Assembly (NCBI GenBank): GCA_027604685.1
Contig: JADHYX010000548.1
Span: 551-12,007, forward strand
Length of the DNA stretch: 11,457 nucleotides
Reading direction: 5' to 3'
DNA from: Lobulomyces angularis
Lineage: Eukaryota > Chytridiomycota > Chytridiomycetes > Lobulomycetales > Lobulomycetaceae
Positions 1 to 9,726 of this stretch are shown in pieces (within the stretch, counting starts at the first letter, position 1; each line of letters begins with the position of its first letter). The translations under genes and the position numbers were made by a program. The notes beneath the pieces are model-generated. The model was not told the DNA's origin. It saw only the letters and a program-made list of their open reading frames with translations, and did no database searches.

Positions 1-2
1 TT

Positions 3-1837
3 TTATTTAAATTCAACTTTACTCGAAATACTCAAATTATCTTTGTTAGGGTCACCAGAATCTTCCTTCGTTTCTTTACTAGTGTCATTAACTTTTTCAA
101 AAGATGCAGAATCTGCAATTGCAATAACACTAGAGTTTCTATTTAAAGTTGATGCAATACTTTGACGATTAGGATAAAAGTAACCACTAGTTCTGCTACC
201 TCTAAAATATGTTGTCTTGTTGAAATTTGCATCAATTGCAACATATTTAGTGGCATTTTCGAAATCTTTCTCTAATTTTTCATTTTTTTCTTGATGATCC
301 TCATTTGAATCACTCTCACTGTAATGAACCAATTTTAACTGATTATTTGGTGACCGTGACATGTTTTTATATTCCAGTAAAACGTCTGCATGTACATCAG
401 TATCGTTGAGTTTTCCACTTGATTCACTTGATCTTCTTCTATCCATGACTGGTCTTGGCGGATAAGTATTATATTTTTGAGGTGATGAATCAGATGAACT
501 GAGTTGTCCAGTATCAGCACTTCTTTTAGATCTTGGCAAGCTAAAGCTATTTTTGGATCTTCCCAAACTGGAGCTTGTTTTAGACTTACGGAATGTTCGT
601 ATGGTACCAGTCATTCCTGGAAGATACTAAAAACAGTAAATTTGTTTTTTTTGTATTTTATTGTTTTTTATTTTTTTTTTATTTGCTTTACCATTGTTGA
701 AAAAAATCCATCTAGTGGTTGCTGAGATCTAAGAGTTGGATTGTTTTCATTTTCGATAGAATTTCTAAACACAAAATAATGAAAAAAAAATTTGATAAAA
801 AAGATAAGAGAAACAAAATTTTACATTTCGTTAGTAGAGTTTATTGTTTTGTTCATAAAATTATCAATATCCTGTTCGTCTGCAGGCACTTTAGTATCAT
901 TATTATTTTTGACTATGAATGTGTTGTTGCGAGTGACACGTGGTGCTAAGTTTTGCTTATGCATGTCGTTTCTTTCCAGTGTAAGTGACCTTTCTCTCTT
1001 CCTCTTTTTCAGACAAAATCCTAGAGCTCTATTTAAAAAAAAAAATGGATTAAGAAAATTTTTCAATGTGCGTAAAGCTTTTTTTTTTTTTTTTACAAAG
1101 TTAAAAGAATTATTGTTAAAATTATGATCAAAATCGGTAGAAGAATATTAAATATGTTGATGTCATTGTTTTTGGAAGGTGCAGAAAAACCGTCACTTTC
1201 CTGTGTAGGAGAAGGTTTTGAAGGAGGTATCAGGTCAATGTTTTGAATATTAGTAGTGGAAGATAAATATATATTTGATCCCAACTTATTAGAGACTTTT
1301 TCAAACTTTTGTAAAGTGCAGGTGTTATTTTTAAATAAAATAAAATCACAATCGGTGTCATCAGCAGTGTTTTGACATTTTTCCAAGCAAGAAGATAGTG
1401 TGTGATTTTTTAATACTTTTGGACCTTCTTTTGCGTTGTCTATTAAATCCGAGTGGAAGGTCACATTAGGATGCACTTTGAAAATCAAGTTGTAACTTTC
1501 AACCATATTTGTATCAGGAGTTAATATATTGTAGATTACGCAACTTATTGAATCGTATTGGACGTAATTGCACTCTGGAACAAATTTATAAGTAAAAATA
1601 AATTTTACAGTTTGAAAAAAAAAAAAAAAGGAAAAGAAAAAACTTACTGAGTGCATTGCATTTTTTTTGGCATTCACATAAATCTAAATTTTTATATATT
1701 TTTGTTGCTTCCGAAGGAATATTCAATATCTCACTGGTAGGAAGTTTAGTCAATTCATTTTCAAAATTACACTTTTGTTGAGCAGCAAGTAAAGCAGGTA
1801 AAAATAAAAGAATTGCAAAGAGGTAAGTTTTAATCAT
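3..1837 (-). CDS. PAN/Apple-domain type I transmembrane protein
   Basis: Five exons: 1837-1648, 1574-1097, 1028-825, 764-692 and 626-3. Introns are 73, 68, 60 and 65 bp, all GTA...AG, and all phases join to a 522-residue frame. Residues 1-20 are a hydrophobic signal peptide (MIKTYLFAILLFLPALLAAQ). Two modules repeat a C-x3-C...C-x9-C pattern (Cys56, 60, 65, 75 and Cys126, 130, 139, 149), typical of PAN/Apple folds that bind protein or carbohydrate. N-glycosylation sequons (such as NHT and NNT) and a Pro/Ser stalk follow. A helix at about 204-228 is closed by the stop-transfer run KKRKRER. The roughly 290-residue tail is Ser-, Lys- and Asp-rich and disordered-looking, with RSK repeats and an RRRSS site at 378-382 of the basophilic-kinase type. 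It is probably a surface receptor or adhesin. The fold call rests on cysteine spacing. The exon structure is well supported; the function is inferred. Confidence 0.8.
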
Positions 1838-3044
1838 GAGAAGAAAAAAAAAAAAAAAAAGAATTGTAGGTTAGTAAGTTTTAGTTATTTTTAGTATGAG
1901 GTGAATGATTGGAATTTTTTTAATATTTTGCTATCAAAATTTTTTTTTTTTTTTTCCTTTTTTTCCCCTTTTACAAAAAAAGTTTAAAAAAGTCACACTC
2001 CAATTCATTATTATTTTTAAAAAAAGTAACATAATTAGTAATTAATTGTCTTTGCTCTGTTTTTTCAGCCTTCATTTAAGCATCGCACTGAAGTATTCTG
2101 CGCTTCAATTATCGAATTCTACACTTACAATATGATCTAATTTCCAGCTGATAGAAACTTACTTAATCGTTACTTAAATCAACTTTCTAACTTTTTTATC
2201 TAACTAAATTCCAAAGGTAAAATTTGTTTTTACTTCAAAATTAAGTTAACTTAATCTATTTTTTTTTTTACTTTCCACCTCTCCTTTTAAGAGTAATTAA
2301 ATAAATTCATTATAAAAAATGTTTAATTTCAGGTGAACTTTTATACCAATAATGCTTTTTCTTTCAAAAAATGTTAAAAAAATTTTAAAAAGAAACTTGC
2401 ATTGTGATGTTAAAATGAAAAAAAAAAAGGAATACTCTAAAACAAAGAAAAGATAGGCGAGGCAATTATTTTGCTACAACTCACAGCAACTGATGAGATG
2501 AAATTTGAATTTCAAAGAAGATATCTTAGTAAAAAACTAAAAAATCATTATAAGTTTCATTTTTTTTTTAAATGAATTCCAAATCACATAAACAGTAGAA
2601 TAGTGATTAAGAGTTAAAATAACAGAAGGTCTTGTTCATATTGTCGTCCCATATAATTGAAAACTCTGAAAACATGTTCTGTTAAAAATATATCTTGATT
2701 GTTTCTAATTACTTGCTACAAAATGACGTTAGAGGTTTATATAATTAACTTGCTTAATTTATCATTTATAACAAAGTAACAGCGAGAAAAAACAAATTTT
2801 GCTGAATGAATTTCCTGCTATATTTCTGTTTGTTGTGATACGAGTACTAAAGAGTTGTCATTTGTACAACAATGTTAATTTCTTCTTTTTTATTGTTTAA
2901 CCAATCAATTAAATATTTTACACAATGAAAAAAGATCTGCTGAACCAAATTCATTAATTGTAAATTTTCTTGTTTTTTTTTTTTTTATTAAAATTACCAA
3001 TAAAATAAACTGTATTATTTTTTTGTAAAAAAGATTTTTTCATT
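1838..3044. other. Divergent intergenic region
   Basis: About 1.2 kb between the start codons of two divergently transcribed genes, so it should hold both promoters. It is AT-rich with long A and T runs directly upstream of both ATGs. A CCAAT/TAAAATA stretch at 2997-3007, about 40 bp before the plus-strand start, could be a promoter element but is weak evidence. Two short stop-free, slightly GC-richer stretches (2069-2140 and 2441-2575, plus strand) look peptide-like but cannot be joined into a gene. I see no RNA gene. Confidence 0.5.
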
Positions 3045-5006
3045 ATGGATAAAGATAAAGAATCCTCAGTAGAAGTCACAGAATTAGACGAAAAATTAGA
3101 TGTCAAAAAAATAAATGCGGGCATGCACTTAAGTCATTGGCTAACTCTGGTTATTGTTTCAGCTGTTGCTTTGGTAGCAATACCCATTCTTTGCATATCC
3201 AATTGGAGTTCGAATAACGCTGTTTCTTGGTTAATTAAATCAAATGAAGATAATGTAAATGAATTAGCCTTTATCAATATTGCAATGAGTGCTGATATCG
3301 TGAAAGCTGAATTAGAACACATATCACAACTTGATGATAATTTGAACTTTGAAACTCTTTACTTTATGCAACAAAATGTAAAGAATAGATATTAATTAAA
3401 AAAAAAAAAAAAAAATTAACCTTAAAAAATTAAAAAAAAAAAAAAAATAACCTTAAAAAATTTAAAAAAAGATTATTGATAGTGGTGATATGGACGTTTT
3501 ATACCATTTATTTTTAGCTCAATTCAAACGTTATCCTACTGCATCTTATTATCAATATGGTAAATCCTGAGAATTTTTTTTCTAATAGTAAATTTTTTAA
3601 AAAGGTGATGAGCCAACTGGTAATTATATGGGGTTGGTCCATTTTCATGATGGAACTATTGGCGTTGAATGTATAAAAAATTAAATTTTTATGAAGATTT
3701 ATTATTAACCGTTTTACAATTTAGATCGTATAGATAATAACTCTACACTATGTTCCGTCTGCCCTCTTCCAATCCGGTATGGTGAAAAGGAATACAGAAT
3801 TGTGAATAGTGACGGTTCTATTGGAAATCTTTGGAACAATAAAAAGTATGATTCTCGACTTCGACCATGGTATCAAGCAGTTAAAAATATTACAGCTAAC
3901 AGTGAGTGGGATGGAGTAACTGCAATTCCACTTTCCATAGAACCTTTGTAAGTTTTCATACTACTTTTTTTTTTTTTTTTTTAAATATGTACTATGATTT
4001 TTTTTTAAGTTCGAATAATGTTGATATTGGAGATGGGTTTGGTGTTCCGGTTTTCAATTCAGACAAATCATTCCGTGGAGTATTGTCTTGGAAGAGATCA
4101 TTTGTATATTTTAATAGTATAATATTACCAAACCTTATTAAACGAACACCAACTTCAATCACATACGTTATGACAGAAAGTGGTCTAAATATAGCATCTA
4201 CCATAAATGCAGAAAATGTTAGGAATGCTGATAAGATAGGAAATGAAAAGATTTCCCTTCTAGAAGTATTGGAAATGAAGGACCCTTTTTTTGCTGCTAC
4301 CTTTAACATGCTGTTGAATGCTAGCACCAACAATTTAAAATCGTTACCTTATCATTTTCAAAATTTTGTTCAAGATTACCTGTTTAGTAGTGTGCACACT
4401 GATCATAATGGTGTAAGATAATATTTTTCCTCTAAAAAAAAAAATAAAAAAAAAATTAAAAAAAGAAATATTTCATCAGATAATAATTTTATATATCTAG
4501 CTTAAGTTTATAATAGTCAGTGGATCTAAACAGGTTGATTTTTTGGGAAACATTATGACTCTGAGAGAGATATTGTTTCAAGCAATACAGTCCCAAAATG
4601 TGATTGTAATTATCGTTGCCTTTGTAATAATGTCAGTTGTAATATTAGCATCCGTCATTCTTTCCTCTAAGTTTATTACAAAGCCATGTAATTATTTTTA
4701 TTTTACATTCAAAACTAGTATTTATATAAATATTTTGTTTTAGTAAAAGCAATGACAGAAAAAATGCAATCTGCATCGAATTTTGATTTCAGGTTCTATT
4801 CCAAATCAAAAGTTCAAAAAAGGTCCAGTGTAAAAGAGATACATGTTATTGAAGCAACTTTTGAATTTATGGTAAAAAAATTTGCTGCTGGGTTGCGAAA
4901 CAACCGAAAAGCTCGATTTAATACCTCTAGTGGCACGTCTTCGAATCCTAACAACAGTATAAACAACAGTATCACTAAAAAAGATACGACTAGCAAAACC
5001 AGGTAG
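3045..5006 (+). CDS. dCache-HAMP-like membrane receptor lacking an output domain
   Basis: Seven exons: 3045-3377, 3472-3559, 3605-3670, 3725-3947, 4010-4412, 4501-4687 and 4744-5006. Introns are 94, 45, 54, 62, 88 and 56 bp. The phases join to a 520-residue protein. A cytoplasmic acidic/basic N-terminus precedes helix 1 (about 32-52). The extracellular part (about 53-404) contains YDSRLRPWY at 204-212, the PDC/Cache signature of ligand-binding sensors, and a second lobe ending in a hydrophobic strand (FIIVSGS). Helix 2 (about 405-426) is followed by a HAMP-like linker: ITKPL, then a short amphipathic helix and SVKEI...F-x2-M at 462-476. In amoebae and chytrids such linkers normally lead into a nucleotide cyclase or kinase. 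Here the protein ends after about 40 Ser/Asn/Lys-rich residues. Exon 6 could instead start at 4507 (two residues shorter). A GT at 5003 could permit an extended isoform. Confidence 0.8.
3400..3471 (+). repeat. Tandem duplication inside intron 1 of the receptor gene
   Basis: The 15-base word TAACCTTAAAAAATT occurs at 3417-3431 and again at 3448-3462, each preceded by a long A run, giving two copies of a unit of about 31 bp. The duplication makes this the longest spliced intron in the window (94 bp). It is probably slippage or a local tandem duplication with no coding effect. Confidence 0.6.
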
Positions 5007-5649
5007 AGCAGAGCGAGTCTGGAATTTTTTTTATTTTTTTTATTTATGTTTTAGAGTTTTTCATTTAATTTCAGTATTATATTACATTTTTTTTTTAATC
5101 TTTTAGAAAATATTTAATCAATGCATAATTCACTTAATGTAATTTTAAATTTTTTAACAAAAAAAAAGCAGAATATTTGTTTCCTTGTTCTTCAAGAAAA
5201 AAAAAAATAAAAAAAAGAATTTTCTAGTTAAATTAAATTACAAAATCTATATTTATAATCTAAAAAAAACTTTTTACTAACATTTATATAAAATTTTTTA
5301 AAATCTCAAAAGTTTTCCATAACCATTTTAACCCAAGCAAAGTTAAATATATTTTTTTAAAGTTTAACAAAGTGTGGCTAATTTATATTGAAGTTCTTAA
5401 ATTAAATTTGTCTTACAAGAAAACAATCACATTGTAGCTGTATCATTATGTGTTAAAAGTGTCATTTAAACTTTTTTTGTAATAACATAATAAAACTGCA
5501 ACTTTTAAGAATTACTAGAGCTGTAAAAGTTAAACTTTTTTAAAAGTGTTAAAAAAATGTGAATCTCTTAAATATACTGCAACTTCTTTATTTATTTTTA
5601 TTTCTGTGTCAGTTTGAAAAAAAAATTACTTTATAAATATTAGTAAAAC

Positions 5650-5691
5650 AAAAAAAGATTTTACTTCGATTTGGTAAAGTAATCTTTTTTT
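5650..5691. repeat. Inverted repeat / hairpin
   Basis: AAAAAAAGATT (5650-5660) pairs with AATCTTTTTTT (5681-5691), and ACTT (5663-5666) pairs with AAGT (5677-5680). This gives a 15-bp stem with a two-base bulge and a ten-base loop. Part of the stem is plain A/T pairing, so it may be fortuitous. It lies about 650 bp past the receptor stop and has no obvious role. Confidence 0.4.
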
Positions 5692-6301
5692 AGAAATTAA
5701 TATACTTTATTAATAATATATCAGTAACTTGTTATTGTTAGGCTCTAAACAAGGTGAAACACACCCCTCAATTTTACTTGAACTGGTTAAGGTCATGCAT
5801 AATACAAATAAACGATTTTGCAGTAACACCACATATTAATAGAGATTCAGATACATCTTGCAGATGAAATTAACAACATATGTATTATTATGCATATTTA
5901 CTAATTTTTCATTATAATTCCTGACAATATTATAAAAATTTGTAGTTTTCTTTTTTCTTTTTTTTTTTTCCTTCCTTTAAACATCTGTTTACTTTTTGTA
6001 TAAATATCTCCTCACGGTGGTTAATAATTTATTTTTTATAGCTCAAATCGGAATAAACAAATGATACAATACAGTTATTTTTTAATAAATTTTTACTGAT
6101 GCGCTATCGGAAAGACAATTATTTTTAGTTTTTAAAATAGCGTTTGTTATATAATATTTCTGTATAGTTTTCAAGTTGACTTAAGTTTTTTTTTTTTTTT
6201 TTTTTTCATCATTGTTTATCAATTTCATAAACATATGAAAAAGAATATTTGAGGTCATAAATTCTGCTCCACAAATTTTTCACCCATTCACTTCACTCTA
6301 A

Positions 6302-6325
6302 ACATATTTAAAGTCATAAATATGT
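6302..6325. repeat. Short palindrome upstream of the hydrolase gene
   Basis: ACATATTTA and TAAATATGT are perfect inverted 9-mers separated by AAGTCA, centred about 70 bp before the hydrolase ATG. A dimeric transcription-factor site is possible. In DNA this AT-rich, chance is a serious alternative. Confidence 0.25.
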
Positions 6326-6384
6326 AAAATATTAAAAATAGATTAGATATACAGCGAAATAGATAACAAATAAAAAAAAAAAAA

Positions 6385-7608
6385 ATGATATTAAATTTAA
6401 GAATAAAGTTTTTTGTCTTTCTTCAAATTTTTTATTTTGCACATTCCCAACAAAAATCTTTTGTGGAATTATATCAAAACGAATTAAATTATCCTGGGTC
6501 TGGTTTTACAGGAAATAACGTTACTTCAATATTAAAATCAAGGCATCTGTAGGCTAATTAAAAATTAAATTTCCTAAGATAATCCTTTTTTTTCTTCAAT
6601 AGCGTCTTAGTTGATGGCATCATGAATGAATTGGCGCACATTGTTAAAAATTATTGGATAGATAACATTGCTGCCATAAAAGAAATTGGTGTTACTTATG
6701 ACAACTTGAGATTTTCCTCTGCCGAATCCATTGTAACAAATGCTGACAAATTGTATGGTGAAATCATAAAGATTTCACAAAAGGTGAAGGTTCCTATAAT
6801 ATTAATAGGGCATTCAATGGTATTCACCATACATGTTTTTTTCAGATCTAATGTGTATATAAAATATATTTTTTATTAGGGAGGTGCAGAGGCGGCTTAC
6901 CTATTTTTAAAATATCCTCACTTGTTGTTGGAGTAAGTAATCCAAATTTAAGTAACTTTTCTAATTAATTTTTTCAAGTGGAACTATAGATAAAGTGGTT
7001 TCGTTAAACGGAGCTATAGGAGGTTCTAAGTTGGCAGACAATCTAAGTCCTCTTGGTCACGGTATTTTAAAAATTACTATCTTCATTTTACATATTTAAA
7101 ATTTCTTCTACAGCCATGAGTTTGATTCTTGGATCTGGACTACACTCACTTAAAGAAGGGGTGGCCAAAAAAAATTTTGATGAAGGATTTGCAATGTTTC
7201 AAAAAACTGTTGCTGATGAAGGTTACAAAAACGGATTGACTCCTAGTTCAAGATTTGAATTTTTGTCCAAAAAACTTTTTTACATTAGAAGTGCATTACC
7301 ACAAGGTATTTTTGATTTATAGTTTTTAAATTATATTTTTTTTTTTAAAAAAAGGCAGTGAAGTTAGTGCTGGATTGAAGGTGGTATTGACTTTTTGTTC
7401 AATAGAACTTGACGAATTTCCAAACGATAGATTGCTGACGGCCAAAGCACAGATGATTCAAAGTAATCCACCATTGGGTCAAGATTTAGGTATTATAGAT
7501 GCAGACCACATGGCACTTCTAATTAATGGTATCGCTTCCTCCGGAGATATTAGTCATAGAAAAGCTTTTACAAATGCAATTTTGCAAGCTGTTGTTGCTT
7601 TTAACTAG
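6385..7608 (+). CDS. Secreted alpha/beta hydrolase, lipase-like
   Basis: Six exons: 6385-6548, 6603-6819, 6880-6932, 6979-7061, 7114-7305 and 7355-7608. Introns are 54, 60, 46, 52 and 49 bp, and the phases join to 320 residues. The N-terminus (MILNLRIKFFVFLQIFYFAHSQ) is a signal peptide, so the enzyme should be secreted. A strand ending LVLVDG (about 56-61) occupies the place of the usual oxyanion-loop HG. GHSMGG at 124-129 is the nucleophile elbow with Ser126, interrupted by an intron after Met127. A helical insertion (about 170-235) could be a lid. The likely acid is Asp261 (PNDRLL) and the catalytic His is His288 (DADHMALL). Fold and triad are typical of lipases, esterases and related bacterial hydrolases; the substrate is unknown. 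The ATG is preceded by a run of A and is the first in frame with the signal peptide. Confidence 0.82.
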
Positions 7609-9726
7609 CAAAGTTTTTTTGGGAAAATAATTATATTTAGATATAGAATTATTCTGTTAAATTTACAATCTTTAGACCAAATTTTTTGAAATTGCTAGAA
7701 GACCACTCAGAACAAAATTCTTTCAATGAAGCACACTTTTCCAATAAATAGTTAAATCAACGCTCCAACTTATTTTAACGTTGCATTATTTTATATATCT
7801 AGGAATCCGCTATTGATTTTTTAAAATTATTCTGTATTACTTCAGTACATTATGTTTAATCATTATAATGGGGCAAAATTATAAGTAATACCTATATTGT
7901 AATTTAACGCTGGTATTTTTATATTTCAAGTCGGAAATATTTTCAACGGTTCAAATTATTCCTCTGATATCAATATATACAAAGATTTCAATCTTTAATA
8001 CAAAAAAATTTGTTATTTTGCTAAAAATAAAACTATATGGTTGCAGAACTAGATATGCAATAATGATGAATAACACACATTTTAGATGAACTAAAGAAAC
8101 ATTTAAATCGTTACTGGTTTACTGAAAATGATAAAATTTAATGCATAAAAGTACTTTAAGTTTTCTAAACTGGTAATAGTTAATTATCTTGAACAAAGTT
8201 TTTTGAAACTCAAAACGTCATAATTTTTCAACTATAAGTTACCAACTAGTGTATCATGAATTATTTACATTATGCAAACAGATTTTGATTACAAATTTTT
8301 GTAATTTTAACTGTGCTTTGTAAGGTTTAAAACCCTTCAAACTTAAAACGGTTTTTAATTTCTGAAAAAATTATTTTAAATTTTCAAAAAGAAATATGTG
8401 TGAATTATAAACAAATTTCTCAATAAATAATCCACTAACAAGTTCAAATAAAAGTAAATTATTAATTCTTTATTAATTTTTTTTTATCTTTGAAATTTTT
8501 AACTGTTTTACAAGGTTTGTTAGTTGACAACAGTTTAAATTCAATTTTGACTAATTTTACAATATAGCGAGTTTGTGCTTTCATTTACAGGTAAGAAACT
8601 CCTATTTATCATAAATTTTCCGTAACTGAAGTTTACTTTACTAAGTTAAAAATTTATTCGCTAAGTAATCAGCTCTATCATCATCAATCACATTACGTAC
8701 CAAAGATTTTTTTATTTAAATGGCAAAACTTCATCTTTTTTTTTTTTTTTTGTGAGGAAAATACTTAAAAAAAATTAGATGACGTGTAGTAGTAAACTGT
8801 TAAAAGGAAATAAATTAACATTATGCAAAAATTTGAAAATACAAAATAATGAACTAAAAAAAAGAAACTACAAATTTTATTGAAATAAAGCTATATTTAG
8901 AAAATTCCACTAAAACACTAATCAAATAATCAAAAATTGAATAAATTTAAAGTGAAAGTTGTCATAGATCTTTTTTTAGAAAGAAAATAAAAAAAAACGG
9001 ATCATAACATTTAAAAGTACTAAGAACGCCCTTTAAAAAAGCAAAAATCAAAATTGAGAACACGTAAAGTATTAAAAAAAGTACTGTTTGTAATTCAATT
9101 TACAATAAATATAGTAAGAAACTATAGCAGTTTAGTTCAAATTGTAAAATTATCAAAAAAAAAAAAAAATATAATGAATTTTACGTGCAAGGAAAATAAA
9201 CAACATTAAAATATTAAAATAAAATAAATTTCCATAAACATTAAAAAAAAAATACATAAGAACATAAATAAAAAACTATACTGAAAAAAAAAATTGTGCA
9301 TTAACTTAAAAACAAAAAAGTAAAAAACAACCAACTGAAAACTAAAATAAAAAAAAAATTAAGTTCATAAAAATCTAATTTACTGAAGAATTTTTAATAA
9401 AAAAAAAAAAGTTAATAATATTTTTTACAAAAGGATAAAAAAAATTAAAAAAAAAAAAACTTTAAATTAATTTAAAAATAATATGATGAATAACATTATA
9501 ATAAAATAAAGGTGCAATAAAATAAAAAGGTTACTAAAGAAAACTTTAGTGCAATTTGAAAAAAAAAAAAAAAGAATTTTAGTAAAACATTTAATTTACA
9601 AATAATATATCATTAGAGAGTACTAAAGTAACATTTAAAAAGGAACTGGTTATCGATATAATTAACAGTTAAAATAATATTATCAGATAAATCTTGAAAG
9701 AAAAAAAATGTGAAAATAATTTTAAA
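7609..9726. other. Long AT-rich gene-poor region
   Basis: About 2.1 kb with no gene I can support on either strand. From about 8720 to 9720 it is almost pure A/T with many A runs of 8-15 bases. Short stop-free pieces at 7677-7751 (plus), 7889-8090 (plus), about 8060-8130 (plus) and 8641-8710 (minus) are no longer than expected by chance in such DNA. The first part must contain the hydrolase 3' UTR. Confidence 0.5.
7743..7748 (+). terminator. Possible polyadenylation signal of the hydrolase gene
   Basis: AATAAA lies 135 bases past the hydrolase stop codon. The hexamer is common by chance in AT-rich DNA, so support is only positional. Confidence 0.25.

Larger units (their letters stand above)
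5007..6384. other. AT-rich intergenic region
   Basis: About 1.4 kb between the receptor stop and the hydrolase start, both on the plus strand. It should contain the receptor 3' UTR and the hydrolase promoter. I looked for a cyclase, kinase or phosphodiesterase continuation of the receptor and saw none. The region holds a hairpin (5650-5691), a palindrome (6302-6325) and one GC-richer stop-free stretch at 5717-5839. The rest is low-complexity A/T sequence. Confidence 0.5.

Noticed and set aside
719..1127. Plus-strand open frames across the PAN gene's short exons and introns
   Set aside because: They are rich in Phe/Lys from T and A runs and overlap minus-strand exons that splice in phase.
3134..3322. 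Minus-strand open frame inside receptor exon 1
   Set aside because: It is the antisense shadow of a well-supported exon with signal-anchor and sensor features.
3992..4333. Minus-strand open frame inside receptor exon 5
   Set aside because: It is the antisense of the Cache-domain exon, whose splice phases fit on the plus strand.
5007..6384. Search for a nucleotide cyclase or kinase domain downstream of the receptor
   Set aside because: No catalytic motifs in any frame and no chain of exons with consistent phases.
7889..8090. Plus-strand stop-free run of about 66 codons
   Set aside because: It has no early start codon, a low-complexity Ile/Lys/Tyr composition, and a length within chance at this AT content.
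8720..9720. Dense A runs as a possible centromere-like, origin or transposon signal
   Set aside because: There is no periodic repeat, inverted terminal repeat or target duplication; it looks like ordinary AT-rich spacer.
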